64,000 bases of DNA. Origin: CAYNLK01 sp964398055. Lineage in GTDB: Bacteria > Chloroflexota > Anaerolineae > 4572-78 > J111. Of the stretch, positions 1 to 9,160 are shown piece after piece; positions within the stretch are counted from its first letter, which is position 1; the number at the start of each line of letters is the position of its first letter. A program made the translations under genes and the position numbers. The notes under the pieces are model-generated. The model saw only the letters and a program-made list of their open reading frames with translations, was not told the origin of the DNA and made no database searches. The DNA lies in NCBI GenBank assembly GCA_964398055.1, contig CAYNLK010000015.1:1-64000 (forward strand), in the 5' to 3' direction.

Positions 1-1571
1 TCCTGGTAGGCACCGATGAAGTACTTGGCATCGTCAGGGTTGTAGCCGCCCGCTACGTACTCCTCAACCGTTGCCGTACCGTAGGGCGGGAACCAGTCAT
101 AGGTGGTGCCGGGGTCAACGCCGGTCCAACCGTAGGCCACGTTCCAGTGGTTGATCTCAGGCGTCGCCTGCCAGGCCATCCAGTAATAGGCCAGGTCCGG
201 GTTCTCAGCGTACTTGGACAGCACCGGGTGCCAGGAGCAGCCAACCTGGTTGCCGACCATGTTTGGCTCATCCAGTTCCAGGAATTCGCCTTTTTCCATA
301 TCATAAGGGCCCTTAGTGCCGGGGATGCCGCGCGCTCCCAGCTTGCCCTGGATAGCGGATTGCGTTGGATCCTGCGCCAGCGAGCCGACATCGCCCCAGG
401 AGAAGGTCATTACTGCATTGCCGGAGAGGAAGTCGGCCCAGGCCTCGCCGAGGCTCCAGCCCCACATAGCCGAGGGGCCGGCCTTGGACAGCGCCAGCAG
501 CATTTCCAGCGCCTTCACGTGGCCCGGTGAGTTGATCAACGGTTCCATCGTCTCGGGGTCAAAGTAGTAGATGTTGTGATACCTGGTGACCTTGGTTGGG
601 TCATCGCCGGGGGCGGGGATCACCACATAAGGCGCCGACAGGGCCATGAAGTGGAAGAAGCCCTGGCCACCGACCTTGAGATGCAGAGTGATGCCGTCAT
701 CCGGATCACCATCACCGTTCCAGTCCTTACCGTTGAAGAACTGGGCAATCTCCAGCACATCTTCCCACGTGTCCATAGCCACCGGCATGGGATGGCCCAT
801 CTCTTCCTCAAAGGCGGCCTGCCACTTGGGATCTCCGATGATGTCCTTGCGGTAGTAAAGAACCTGGGCGTCGTGGTCGTTCTGGGTACCGTAGTACTGG
901 CCGCCCCATTGCAGCAAGTTACGCACCGCCGGGGAGATCGACTCGCGATCCCACTTGGGCATCCGGGGATCATCAAAGTACTTGTCTATCGGTTGGATAA
1001 AATCGTTGGCGATATAGTCACCGTAGAAGTTGGAACAGTTGAGGATGACATCGTACTGGTGCGCGCCGGTCTGGAAGTCGGTAAAGATTTTTTCACGCAT
1101 CTCGGCAAAGGGGATTTCGACGATGTCGTAAGTGGCCCCGGTCAGCTCCTCAAATTTGGACCGCCAGAAGTAGGTGGGGCCGGAGATGGCCCCGCGCTGC
1201 CCGGCTGAGTAAACGCCGATGGTAAAGGATTTACCGGCCCACTCCGGATCGGGCTGGCCTTTGTCGGCGGCTTCAAAAGCGGCCTGGGCTGTCCTGGCCT
1301 CTTCCTCAACAGTCGTGGGGAAACCTTGAATAACGGTCTGCTCGGCTGCCGGTTCAGGCGTGGGGGTGACCACCACCTCTACCTCAACTTCCTTTTCGAC
1401 CACAACTTCCTTTTCGACCTCGACCGTCTGCACCACCTCGACCACTTTCTCAACCTCTTTTTCAACAACGACGGTCTGGACTACTGTTTGTGGTTGCGCC
1501 GGCGCGCAGCTAATGACCAACAGCGCGGCCAGCAATACAATCAATACAAGCACTATTTTATTGTGTGACAT
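1..1571 (-). CDS. Sugar ABC transporter substrate-binding lipoprotein (3' end beyond window)
   Basis: Extracellular solute-binding protein of the carbohydrate (family 1) type that would capture a sugar outside the membrane for an ABC importer. The N terminus has a signal peptide with lipobox LVISC (Cys22). A Val/Glu/Lys-rich linker and a short Thr-Pro-Glu segment follow, and then the mature binding domain. The ATG at 1571 is preceded by GGAGGAG at a normal distance. The frame is open to base 1, so the C terminus is missing. It lies downstream of two isomerase-like genes and a sugar kinase on the same strand, and no permease is visible on this side, so its partners probably lie left of the window. 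The substrate cannot be told from sequence. Confidence 0.88.
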   Translation of the reverse strand, partial: MSHNKIVLVLIVLLAALLVISCAPAQPQTVVQTVVVEKEVEKVVEVVQTVEVEKEVVVEKEVEVEVVVTPTPEPAAEQTVIQGFPTTVEEEARTAQAAFEAADKGQPDPEWAGKSFTIGVYSAGQRGAISGPTYFWRSKFEELTGATYDIVEIPFAEMREKIFTDFQTGAHQYDVILNCSNFYGDYIANDFIQPIDKYFDDPRMPKWDRESISPAVRNLLQWGGQYYGTQNDHDAQVLYYRKDIIGDPKWQAAFEEEMGHPMPVAMDTWEDVLEIAQFFNGKDWNGDGDPDDGITLHLKVGGQGFFHFMALSAPYVVIPAPGDDPTKVTRYHNIYYFDPETMEPLINSPGHVKALEMLLALSKAGPSAMWGWSLGEAWADFLSGNAVMTFSWGDVGSLAQDPTQSAIQGKLGARGIPGTKGPYDMEKGEFLELDEPNMVGNQVGCSWHPVLSKYAENPDLAYYWMAWQATPEINHWNVAYGWTGVDPGTTYDWFPPYGTATVEEYVAGGYNPDDAKYFIGAYQ

Positions 1572-1944
1572 CTTTGTTTTCTCCTCCACAGTGAGAATGA
1601 ATAGAAACTCCTCCTAAAGAAAACAATTCCCGGCTTAGTTGGATGTACGACTGGCTTTTTGAATCACCTCCTTTCAATACCTTGAGGATGGCATCCGGGC
1701 TAATGGGACGCATAGTCGGTTGGGATAAAGCACTTACATTGGGGTAGAAACTGTCTCCGACTCGGCCAAAGCCAAGACGCCATAAAAATGGTTTGATCGG
1801 CAAGCTCAAATCTTCCTGCTATCTCCCGTGTGGGGACCAACAGGAATATGTTAGGAGTCAGTAGATGAATTGAAGTGGTTATCACTAATATACTACAATT
1901 AACCAGGTAAATCAAGTGTTTGACCGTGCCCCTTACGGCGAGCG
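1572..1944. other. Intergenic leader of the binding-protein gene
   Basis: This 373-base gap holds a promoter-like site near its right end and then a leader of roughly 310 bases before the lipoprotein gene. I see no credible ORF in it and no clear riboswitch. The short ORFs that overlap it on the minus strand have no ribosome binding site and no recognisable sequence. Confidence 0.5.
1887..1915 (-). promoter_or_regulatory. Promoter upstream of the binding-protein gene
   Basis: On the minus strand TTGATT (1915-1910) is separated by 17 bases from TATATT (1892-1887). This fits a sigma-70 type promoter and would give the lipoprotein gene its own long-leader transcript, separate from the isomerase operon upstream. 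Confidence 0.5.
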
Positions 1945-3369
1945 TCACCGGTGACCATTCTGTTGGGGTGTGGCTACCTTAAAACCAAGATAATGGCTCA
2001 GGGCTTCCTTGAGCGGCGCTTGAAGCCAGCCGGGAGTCAGGTTGACGTGATGGCGATGGCCGGTCCGGCCGATGTGTAGCAAGACCTCTTCAAGATTCTC
2101 CACCTCGGCCACCCCGGCGCAGCCAAAGAAGTTGCCGGGGACGGGATCGGTGGTGATCCGGCCCTGCCCCAGGTAGACCTCCACCTGACCGGCCTGGGTC
2201 ATGATATTGCCAAAAGTGAAGTCCATCTGGGCGATGCGGCCAACGTGGCAGCCATAGGAACGGCCTGGTCCCAACTCACTTTGCAGGATGAGATGATCGC
2301 TGATCTGGCCCTGATCGGTCATCAGGGCTTTGGGCACCGGCCCGCAGTGGAACAGGATGCACTTATTTTCAGCATCGCCGTAATTGTTGTTCCAATCCAG
2401 GCAGGTGGCCGGTTGGCCCGAGGCGAGGCTCAAGGCGTGCATGGCAATCGAACTGCCGATATCCACCTCACAGGCCGATGAGACCAGCCGGTTGTTCAGC
2501 TCGCCGACGACTACGCAAGGGGAGATGCCCAACTGGGTTTGTAGCTCCAGCCAGCAGCGCAGGGCGATGGTGTCCATGCGATAGGCGTCGACTAACTCAT
2601 CCAGCACAACTCCCAGCTTGATGATATTCTCAAAAGCGCCCTCGGGCACGCCATCCCAGGCCGCATATTCCTTGAGTATAGCCGCTTTGGCCCGGTAAGC
2701 GTCGCTGCCGGTCGAGGCGGCCTTGACCCGGGCGATCACCTCGGACAGGTCAATGGTTTCGACGACGATGCCATACTTTTGCAAAGTAATCTCATCGATC
2801 CGGACTGTTTTGAAGGGCGTGGTCCGGGCGCCAATGGCCCCGACGACCATGCCGCGCATGCCCTTGATGACCCGGCAAACTCGATCAAAATAGTCGATAT
2901 TCTGTTTGAAGGCGTCGCTGTTGGGGTCAACAACGTGCGGCTTGAGCGCGGTGAATTTGAGGCCATATTGTTGGAACACATCCATAATCGATAACTTGCC
3001 GCAGTAGGCGTCTCGCCGTAGGGCCGGTTCCATCTTGTCCAGCTCATCGGGATAGGCCTGGATCAAAATGGGCACATCGGCCTCATTGAGAGCGGTCACC
3101 GCGCCGAACTCATCGCCAAAGTTGGGCAGGCTGACGATGACGCCGTCAAACTGGCCGTGATGTTGGCGCAGAAAATTGGCGTAGATTTCGCCCTCCTGGC
3201 GGGTCTCGACCGCGCCGTAACGGGTAGCGGCCTCATCGAGCATGAGCACGTCGTGGCCCCAAGCTTGGAGCAGCCGGGGCAGCTCTGCCCGGGCCTGAGC
3301 AATCAGCGAGGCCGGGAAAAAACCTCGATTGCCGAAAAATAAGGCGAACGTTGATTTGCCATTGTTCAT
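1945..3369 (-). CDS. L-fucose/L-arabinose isomerase-like protein (paralogue 1)
   Basis: 474 aa protein of the FucI/AraA isomerase superfamily, which interconverts aldoses and ketoses using a divalent metal. The N-terminal Rossmann-like part contains SLPNFGDE. Further on are the acidic segment ACEVDI, LDWNNNYGD and a C-terminal HHVNLTPG, which I match to the Glu, Asp and His metal ligands of FucI. AGGAGA precedes the ATG. A second clear paralogue lies at 5161-6603, with a sugar kinase between them. The pairing suggests isomerisation followed by phosphorylation. The true sugar is unknown, and these short FucI-like proteins (about 475 aa against about 590 in E. coli FucI) are mostly uncharacterised. 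Confidence 0.82.
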   Translation of the reverse strand: MNNGKSTFALFFGNRGFFPASLIAQARAELPRLLQAWGHDVLMLDEAATRYGAVETRQEGEIYANFLRQHHGQFDGVIVSLPNFGDEFGAVTALNEADVPILIQAYPDELDKMEPALRRDAYCGKLSIMDVFQQYGLKFTALKPHVVDPNSDAFKQNIDYFDRVCRVIKGMRGMVVGAIGARTTPFKTVRIDEITLQKYGIVVETIDLSEVIARVKAASTGSDAYRAKAAILKEYAAWDGVPEGAFENIIKLGVVLDELVDAYRMDTIALRCWLELQTQLGISPCVVVGELNNRLVSSACEVDIGSSIAMHALSLASGQPATCLDWNNNYGDAENKCILFHCGPVPKALMTDQGQISDHLILQSELGPGRSYGCHVGRIAQMDFTFGNIMTQAGQVEVYLGQGRITTDPVPGNFFGCAGVAEVENLEEVLLHIGRTGHRHHVNLTPGWLQAPLKEALSHYLGFKVATPQQNGHR

Positions 3370-3419
3370 AAGCTATCTCCTGAGTTCTTGAGGAATTGGC
3401 ATGATTTCCCCATTATTTC

Positions 3420-3447
3420 GTAGGGGCGTTCGGCCGAACGCCCCTAC
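3420..3447. repeat. Perfect 28-bp palindrome between kinase and isomerase genes
   Basis: The sequence GTAGGGGCGTTCGG (3420-3433) is followed immediately by its exact reverse complement (3434-3447). On RNA it would form a strong hairpin between the kinase stop and the isomerase start. It could attenuate transcription within the operon or simply be a dispersed palindromic repeat. There is no T-run on the minus strand side to make it a classical terminator. Confidence 0.75.
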
Positions 3448-3449
3448 CT

Positions 3450-5048
3450 TTACCTCAGCGCATCCACGGCGGCTCGTTCGATGACGAGTCCCTTTTTGTA
3501 GCGCTCTATGAACGCGGCAAATCCGGCCACATCCGCCGGATCAGGCGCGATGGTCGTGCTATGTTCACCGGCAAAGACCTTGTTGGCGAGATAGGTTTCC
3601 AGAGGCTCATTTGGCGCCTTATGGAGCATATAGGCGGCCAGCAGGGCGATCCCCCATGCGCCGCCCTCGCCGGCGGTCTCCATTACGGAAACAGGGGCAT
3701 TCATCGCCGCGGCCATGATCTTTTGACCCACTTCCGGTGTCTTGAAGAAGCCGCCATGGCCGAGAATCTGGTCGATCTTCACCTGTTCCTGTTCAAAGAT
3801 GCCCAGCCCGATCTTCAAGGCGCCGAGTGACGCGAACAGGTGCACCCGCATGAAATTCGCCAGGGTGAAGCGGCTTTCGGGTGTACGGACGAACAGGGGA
3901 CGCCCCTCTTCCAGGTGGGTGATATGCTCGCCCGCAAAGTAATTGTACGCGAGCAGCCCGCCCGCGTCCGCATCGCCAGCGAGACCCTTGGTATACAACA
4001 TTTCAAACAGCCTGGATTCGCTCATCTCCACCCCAAGCGCCTGCGTAAATTCATGGAACAAGTCAACCCAGGCATTGAGATCGGTTGTGCAGTTGTTGCT
4101 ATGGACCATAGCCACAGGCTTGCCTGCGGGCGTTGTCACCATGTCAATCTCGGGATAGAGCTTTGACAGCGGCTGCTCCAAAACGATCATAGCAAAGACC
4201 GATGTTCCGGCGGAGACATTGCCCGTTCGTTCTCTAACGCTATTCGTCGCCACCATGCCGGTGCCGGCGTCGCCCTCCGGCGGGCAGAGCGGAATCCCCG
4301 CTTGTAACTGTCCCGTGGGATCGAGCAGTTTTGCGCCTGCTTCGGTCAGAACGCCGGCGGCGTCTCCGGCGACAAGGACTTTGGGCAGGATGTCTTGGAT
4401 CTTCCACGAGATGTTTTCGGTTTTAAGCCGTTGGTTGAATAGCTTGATCTTGCCGGCATCGTAGTCGTTGGTCTGGCTATCGATGGGGAACATGCCCGAT
4501 GCTTCGCCAACGCCCAACACCTTTTGGCCCGTCAATTTCCAATGGACATAGCCGGCCAGCGTAGTGAGATAGCTGATATCGTTGATATGGGCTTCCTTGT
4601 TCAATATCGCCTGATGGAGGTGGGCAATACTCCAACGTTGGGGAATAGCAAATTGGAACAGCTCCGTGAGTTCCTGGGCCGCCTGCCCGGTGATGGTGTT
4701 GCGCCATGTTCGAAACGGGACGAGCAAATTTTCGTCCTTATCGAAGGGCAGATAGCCATGCATCATGCCGCTGAAGCCAATCGCGCCAACGGTCTGGAGC
4801 GAGACGTTATAATTCTTGAAAACCTCGTTGTTAAGCTGCCGATAGCTATCCTGCAAACCGGTCCAAACATCTGCAAGACTGTATGTCCAGATGCCGTTTT
4901 CGTATTGGTTTTCCCACTCATGGCTGCCCGAGGCGATCGGCGCATGATCCTCACCGATCAACACCGCCTTGATGCGAGTTGAGCCGAACTCGATGCCAAG
5001 AATGGTCTTGCCGCTCTTAATTGCTTGGGGGATATCATTTTGATTCAT
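3450..5048 (-). CDS. FGGY-family carbohydrate kinase
   Basis: 532 aa sugar kinase of the FGGY (xylulokinase/ribulokinase-like) family that transfers phosphate from ATP to a ketose or polyol. The N-terminal phosphate loop reads GIEFGSTRIKA, followed by GAIGFSGMMHG. The C-terminal ATPase half has GHGGFFKTPEVG and ETAGEGGAWG. I take the ATG at 5048 as start because AGGAG sits six bases upstream. The TTG two codons earlier would abut that site. It lies between two FucI-like isomerase genes and is probably cotranscribed with them. The substrate is unknown and is most likely the product of one of the isomerases. Confidence 0.87.
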   Translation of the reverse strand: MNQNDIPQAIKSGKTILGIEFGSTRIKAVLIGEDHAPIASGSHEWENQYENGIWTYSLADVWTGLQDSYRQLNNEVFKNYNVSLQTVGAIGFSGMMHGYLPFDKDENLLVPFRTWRNTITGQAAQELTELFQFAIPQRWSIAHLHQAILNKEAHINDISYLTTLAGYVHWKLTGQKVLGVGEASGMFPIDSQTNDYDAGKIKLFNQRLKTENISWKIQDILPKVLVAGDAAGVLTEAGAKLLDPTGQLQAGIPLCPPEGDAGTGMVATNSVRERTGNVSAGTSVFAMIVLEQPLSKLYPEIDMVTTPAGKPVAMVHSNNCTTDLNAWVDLFHEFTQALGVEMSESRLFEMLYTKGLAGDADAGGLLAYNYFAGEHITHLEEGRPLFVRTPESRFTLANFMRVHLFASLGALKIGLGIFEQEQVKIDQILGHGGFFKTPEVGQKIMAAAMNAPVSVMETAGEGGAWGIALLAAYMLHKAPNEPLETYLANKVFAGEHSTTIAPDPADVAGFAAFIERYKKGLVIERAAVDALR

Positions 5049-5067
5049 CTTCAACTCCTATGAATAA

Positions 5068-5136
5068 GCGTGGTGCGTGGTGCGTGTTGCGTGGTGCGTA
5101 CGCAAAGCGAACGAAACACACACCACGCCACACGAT
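5068..5136. repeat. GCGTGGTGCGT-type inverted repeat
   Basis: The gap between kinase and isomerase holds runs of GCGTGGTGCGTGTTGCGT followed by a roughly complementary CACACCACGCCACACG. It belongs to a short-repeat family seen also near 6681, 14213, 18521, 33521 and 38967 in this window. It may fold into a hairpin in the operon transcript. Confidence 0.6.
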
Positions 5137-5160
5137 ATGGGAAAATTTATCCGAACATAA

Positions 5161-6603
5161 TTAGCGGTGGTAGTAAACTTCCCAACCCAAATACTTGCCT
5201 AAAGCTTCGTTAACCGCGGCCGCAGTGAGCGACAGGTTGACGGCGGTGTGATGCTCAAAGCCGTTTTCGCAGATGTAGCGCAGCAGGCCCTGTAAATTAG
5301 GCACGCGCACCACCCCATAACCGCCAAAGGTCTTCAGCGGGTCGTTGGTCAATTCGCCTTCGCCCACGTAAGCCAGCATTTTGCCGTTCAGATCATCGGT
5401 CGAGACCCGGCAGTAGGTGAACGGTTCGGCCCGCATCCGGCCAACCACCGTACCAAAGGTACTCGCTTTGCCGACCGTACCGGCGATAATCTCCTGGAAA
5501 TCCATCACCGGGATGTCATCCGGGGAGATCAGGCCGGGATCATCTTGATCGGTGAAAACACCTTTGGGCAGGTTGGAGCAGTGGAAAATCACGCCTTTAT
5601 CGGGGTCGTCGCCGTAGTTGTTGTTCCAATCGACCAGGGCGCTCGGCTTTTGCGAGGCCAGGGCCAGGGCATACATGCCAACTACCCCGGCAATATCCGT
5701 TTCGCAGGCCGAGGGCATCAGCTCGTTGCTCATCATGCTCATCAGGGTGCAGGGCACGATGCCGTAATACTCCTGCATGGCGGTCCAGCATTGAATGGCG
5801 CTGGCTACCAGATTATTGGCCGCCATCCAGTCATCGATGACCACACCGAGTTTGGCCATCTTGGCCAGCGACTCGGCCGGGATGCCTTTGGTGGAAACAT
5901 AGGCCTTGATTTGTTCCAATTTGGCCTTGACCTTGGCGTCCCCATCGGTCAGGCGGCCGGCCATGCCAAAGGCTTCAAACAGGTCGAGGGTATCGACTGA
6001 GATGCCGGTATGCTCTAGCAGTTTCTCGCTATAGCGGACGGTGTTAAAGGCGGTCGGTCGAGCGCCGATGGCCCCCAGGCGGGCATTGCGCAAGCCGCCC
6101 ACCACCCGGCAGGTGCTCACAAACTGGCGCAAGTCGGCCCGAAAGCTGTCGGTTTCCGGATCAACCGTGTGCAGGCTGGTCAGCGAATATTTGATCCCAT
6201 ATTGGCGCAAGTTATTGCAGGCCGACATCTTGCCGCAGAACGAGTCGCGGCGGTCGGCGATGGTCATTTTTTGGGCGTCGTCGGCAAAGGCGTGGATCAA
6301 CACCGGCACATTGAGATTGGCCCAGCGCAGGGTATTGGCGATGGCACGCTCATCGCCAAAGTTGGGCAGGGTGACCAGTACGCCGTCGATTTCATCCCGA
6401 TGTTTTTTGAACAGGTCGGCGCATTTTTGGGCGTCGGTCAAACTCTCGACGCTGCCAAAGGGCGTATCTTCGGGCGTCAGGGCCACGGCGTCGATGCTTT
6501 CGGCGGCCAACACTTTCAAGATAGTTTGGCGGCCTGACTCACATAGATGATTGGGGAAAAAGCCCCGATTACCAACAATCACCCCTAAGACTGGTTTTTT
6601 CAT
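5161..6603 (-). CDS. L-fucose/L-arabinose isomerase-like protein (paralogue 2)
   Basis: 480 aa member of the same FucI-like family as the protein at 1945-3369. Shared landmarks are GNRGFFP near the N terminus, TLPNFGDE, RRDSFCGKMS, GAIGARPTAFNTVR, ACETDI and LVDWNNNYGDD, so the two are clear paralogues but diverged over much of their length. The probable metal-binding Glu, Asp and C-terminal His (HHTAVNL) are all present, so both look catalytically competent. AAGGAG lies nine bases before the ATG. It follows two URO-D-fold genes on the same strand. Why one locus needs two such enzymes is not obvious. They may act on different sugars or epimers. Confidence 0.82.
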   Translation of the reverse strand: MKKPVLGVIVGNRGFFPNHLCESGRQTILKVLAAESIDAVALTPEDTPFGSVESLTDAQKCADLFKKHRDEIDGVLVTLPNFGDERAIANTLRWANLNVPVLIHAFADDAQKMTIADRRDSFCGKMSACNNLRQYGIKYSLTSLHTVDPETDSFRADLRQFVSTCRVVGGLRNARLGAIGARPTAFNTVRYSEKLLEHTGISVDTLDLFEAFGMAGRLTDGDAKVKAKLEQIKAYVSTKGIPAESLAKMAKLGVVIDDWMAANNLVASAIQCWTAMQEYYGIVPCTLMSMMSNELMPSACETDIAGVVGMYALALASQKPSALVDWNNNYGDDPDKGVIFHCSNLPKGVFTDQDDPGLISPDDIPVMDFQEIIAGTVGKASTFGTVVGRMRAEPFTYCRVSTDDLNGKMLAYVGEGELTNDPLKTFGGYGVVRVPNLQGLLRYICENGFEHHTAVNLSLTAAAVNEALGKYLGWEVYYHR

Positions 6604-6680
6604 AAGATCAACTCCTTTTTGAAAGCTAAATAATTTGAGTGTGATTAATTTTTAAGTTAGTCTGGCTCACAGACTAATTC

Positions 6681-6734
6681 GTAAAGCGTAAAACGTAATG
6701 CCATAAATCTTCACGTTTTACGTTTCACGTTCTA
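6681..6734. repeat. GCGTAAAACGT-type inverted repeat
   Basis: GTAAAGCGTAAAACGTAATG is followed after a short loop by CACGTTTTACGTTTCACG. It is a variant of the ACGTTTTACGC repeats found beside galT at 18521-18578 and is intergenic. Confidence 0.55.
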
Positions 6735-6765
6735 TGGTCAACCCAATTCGTCAACTCCTCTTGAA

Positions 6766-6802
6766 TTACCTCGTTCCCAAACTAAGTTTGGGAACGAGGT
6801 AA
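6766..6802. repeat. CTCGTTCCCAAACT palindrome, copy 1
   Basis: TTACCTCGTTCCCAAACT is followed by its complement AGTTTGGGAACGAGGTAA, giving a near-perfect hairpin just before the URO-D gene end. Further copies occur at 11011-11041, 11059-11090 and 27104-27140, all intergenic. Confidence 0.8.
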
Positions 6803-6813
6803 AAGGGTATGGC

Positions 6814-7911
6814 TTAACGCCACTGTTCCAGCCGTTTGATGATGGCCAACTCTTCAGCCTCGTTTTTGGTGGCAATCCACAAGAACAGACCGGCCGGTTC
6901 CATCTGCTCGATGAACGGCTCCAGCTCGTGCTGCTGCAAATCGACGATCACCGGTTTTTTGGCTTGCATAGCCTTGATCAATGGCAGCCATTGGAGAATG
7001 GGATAGTCGGCGCCCACCCCCTGCACCCATTGGAGGGCGTGGACTTGAGGCACCGACAAGATGGCCTCAAGATGTTTGGCCACGCCTTTGCCATCAACGT
7101 GAAAGATATTGTGGCTCATCGTTTTCACTTCCCGCTGCAACACGGGCAGGCAGAATTCGGCAAAGAACTCCTCAGAGATCATCGCCGCAAAGTCACAACT
7201 GGGGATGTGCATCCGGCCGTAAGAAGGGATGCCCATCCAGCTCACCGATAACTGCCCGGCGGCTTTGAGCATGGCGTCAAAATGGTCGTAGATCAGCTCA
7301 AAATCGGCGATGGCCAGCTCGATAAGCTGTTTGGCCTGGTTGGGATGATCGTACAAATCCAAACAGAACTGCTGTGGGTCTCGCCAGGCTGCGGCGCAAT
7401 CGACGCCGGGGTGAAGGTCGGTATAGCCGACCATAAACTTACCCCGGCATTTTTCCAGGGCGCAGCGGGTCAACTCGGCCAACTTGTGAAAGTACTGATT
7501 GGTCAGATCCAACTTCAATTGGTCCATGTCGGCCCAGTCGCGCACAACCGGTTTGGACCATGCGGTGACCTCGCCGTACTCTAACTCGGCCCCATAGAAG
7601 GCGGCGTAAACTTCCGGCCCCAGATTGGGCCAGAAAACGGGAAAAGTTTCGCCGTGGAAGGTCTGCCCTTCAATCGACTTGAGAAAAGTGTCTACCTGGA
7701 ACTCGGCGTCGAACCAGCGATCCCGCAGGTTAGGGGAAGGATAAGCCTGATTGGCCTGCTCCACAAAGGCGTTGTGAGCCACAAATCGAACCGGCGCCCG
7801 GTCGATGATTTCGCCTTCGTACCAGGCATAGACCCGCTGCATCGCCAGCTCAAAGCCCGGCACATTCTCAAGTTCAAATTCCCACCGTTCACTTGGCGGC
7901 GTAACGGTCAT
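6814..7911 (-). CDS. URO-D-fold protein (uroporphyrinogen decarboxylase family), paralogue 1
   Basis: 365 aa protein with the URO-D/MtaA TIM-barrel fold, a family that includes heme-pathway decarboxylases and methylcobamide methyltransferases. The motif NIFHVDGKGVAKHL sits where methyltransferases carry a His-x-Cys zinc site, but no Cys is present, so a zinc methyltransferase role is not supported by that motif. It is not a normal HemE either, given the sugar-operon setting and a second copy next door. A weak AGAGG precedes the ATG. The role is unknown. The neighbours (ribose-type importer, isomerases, kinase) suggest that it acts on a sugar or sugar derivative. Confidence 0.75.
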   Translation of the reverse strand: MTVTPPSERWEFELENVPGFELAMQRVYAWYEGEIIDRAPVRFVAHNAFVEQANQAYPSPNLRDRWFDAEFQVDTFLKSIEGQTFHGETFPVFWPNLGPEVYAAFYGAELEYGEVTAWSKPVVRDWADMDQLKLDLTNQYFHKLAELTRCALEKCRGKFMVGYTDLHPGVDCAAAWRDPQQFCLDLYDHPNQAKQLIELAIADFELIYDHFDAMLKAAGQLSVSWMGIPSYGRMHIPSCDFAAMISEEFFAEFCLPVLQREVKTMSHNIFHVDGKGVAKHLEAILSVPQVHALQWVQGVGADYPILQWLPLIKAMQAKKPVIVDLQQHELEPFIEQMEPAGLFLWIATKNEAEELAIIKRLEQWR

Positions 7912-7980
7912 ATTGCTGCACCTCTGAAGTAGGGAGTAGGGAGTAGGGAATATTTGCCTGCGGCTTTAAGCGGTTATTTT

Positions 7981-9087
7981 TCATAGCGAACTGTAAGGCG
8001 TTTTGGTAATGGTATTGACCATAGCCCAAAAGTTTTCCAGGGGGGTGTCAAGTTGAACATGGTGGGTCGGCCCCAGGATTAAACCCCCATTTCTCCCCAA
8101 CGTTTTGAGGCGGGTGATCACTTCGGCGGCAACGTCGGCAGGGCTGCCGTAGGGCAGGGTATATTGCTCATCGATGGAGCCCCAAAAACAGAGCTTATCT
8201 CCATATTTTCGTTTGATTTCGGCCGGATCCATCGAGCGGGGTTGGATGGGATTAAGCACATCTATTCCGATCTCAATCAGATCCGGAATGATCGGCGCAA
8301 TGTTGCCATCGGAGTGATAGGCTACCTTCACGACCGGGTTGATCTCCTTCAGAGCCGCCACAAAGGTTGCCATGCGGGGTTTGAGGAATCTGCGCCACGT
8401 GTCCGGGGCCATCAACATCTGCTGTTGAGCGCCGATATCATCCCCGGTCCAGATCATATCGACGCCCAATTCCACCAGCTTCCTGGCTGCGGTTAGATGA
8501 TAGTGGAAGGGGATGTCAAACAGCCGGTCGATCAGGTCGGGATCGAGGGCCAGGTCCAGCAAGGTTTGCTCGTAGCCGCGCAAGGCCCAGGCCGTCTCAA
8601 AGATGGTGGTGACGGTAACGCCCACAATCCAATATTCGTCTTTGAATTCTTTGACGACCCGTTCGGCCTCGACGTACAACTCAGGCCGGGTCGGGTTGGG
8701 TGGTTGGTAGGCGGCGATGGCGGTGTCATCGGCCAGGGGATGGCCCACGATTTCAGTGTAGTGACCCTGGCCGAATTTGGTCTGGTAAGGCGTATTCCGC
8801 CAGGTGACACCCCATTCGTCGGTGTAGCTCTGGCCGTCGGCACTGTAAGCGGCAGTGGCGTAATAGGAGTTGGCCCAGCCGACCGAGGTCAGGAGCATAT
8901 CCTCGTCGAGGACCCGCTCCATCACGTAGGTATTGCCCCCACCGTGAGGATTATGAAAATCCTCATCTTTCAACCCCATGGCATTTTTTAGCCGTGCGGC
9001 AAATTCCGGGGTAAAACTGACTTGCAACGGGCAGCGATCAGGCTTCTGGTGGTTCAAAGCCATCAACACTCGCTCGCGATGTTTCAT
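7981..9087 (-). CDS. URO-D-fold protein (uroporphyrinogen decarboxylase family), paralogue 2
   Basis: 368 aa protein beginning MKHRERVLMALNHQKPDR, the usual N terminus of URO-D-like proteins in sugar and methylotrophy loci. The central motif is VAYHSDGNIAPIIPDL, with a later GLILGPTHHVQ. The HSDG motif again lacks the Cys of MtaA-type zinc sites. AGGAG lies seven bases before the ATG. It sits directly after the permease gene of the ribose-type importer and before the other URO-D paralogue, so both are probably translated from the importer transcript. The reaction is unknown. Confidence 0.78.
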   Translation of the reverse strand: MKHRERVLMALNHQKPDRCPLQVSFTPEFAARLKNAMGLKDEDFHNPHGGGNTYVMERVLDEDMLLTSVGWANSYYATAAYSADGQSYTDEWGVTWRNTPYQTKFGQGHYTEIVGHPLADDTAIAAYQPPNPTRPELYVEAERVVKEFKDEYWIVGVTVTTIFETAWALRGYEQTLLDLALDPDLIDRLFDIPFHYHLTAARKLVELGVDMIWTGDDIGAQQQMLMAPDTWRRFLKPRMATFVAALKEINPVVKVAYHSDGNIAPIIPDLIEIGIDVLNPIQPRSMDPAEIKRKYGDKLCFWGSIDEQYTLPYGSPADVAAEVITRLKTLGRNGGLILGPTHHVQLDTPLENFWAMVNTITKTPYSSL

Positions 9088-9100
9088 TCAATAGCTCCTG

Positions 9101-9160
9101 GTCAGTTATCAGTTATCACTGAATACTGATCACTGAATACTGATCACTGATTCCTGATCA
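9101..9160. repeat. ACTGATCACTGAATACTG tandem repeat
   Basis: The short spacer after the permease gene is filled with units of TCAGTTATCA and TGATCACTGAATAC. The permease stop codon (9158-9160) falls inside the repeat. The same family recurs at 32611, 40555 and 59401. Confidence 0.65.

Noticed and set aside
1700..1948. Short minus-strand ORFs in the leader of the first lipoprotein gene
   Set aside because: They overlap each other and the promoter, have no ribosome binding sites and no similarity to known leader peptides.
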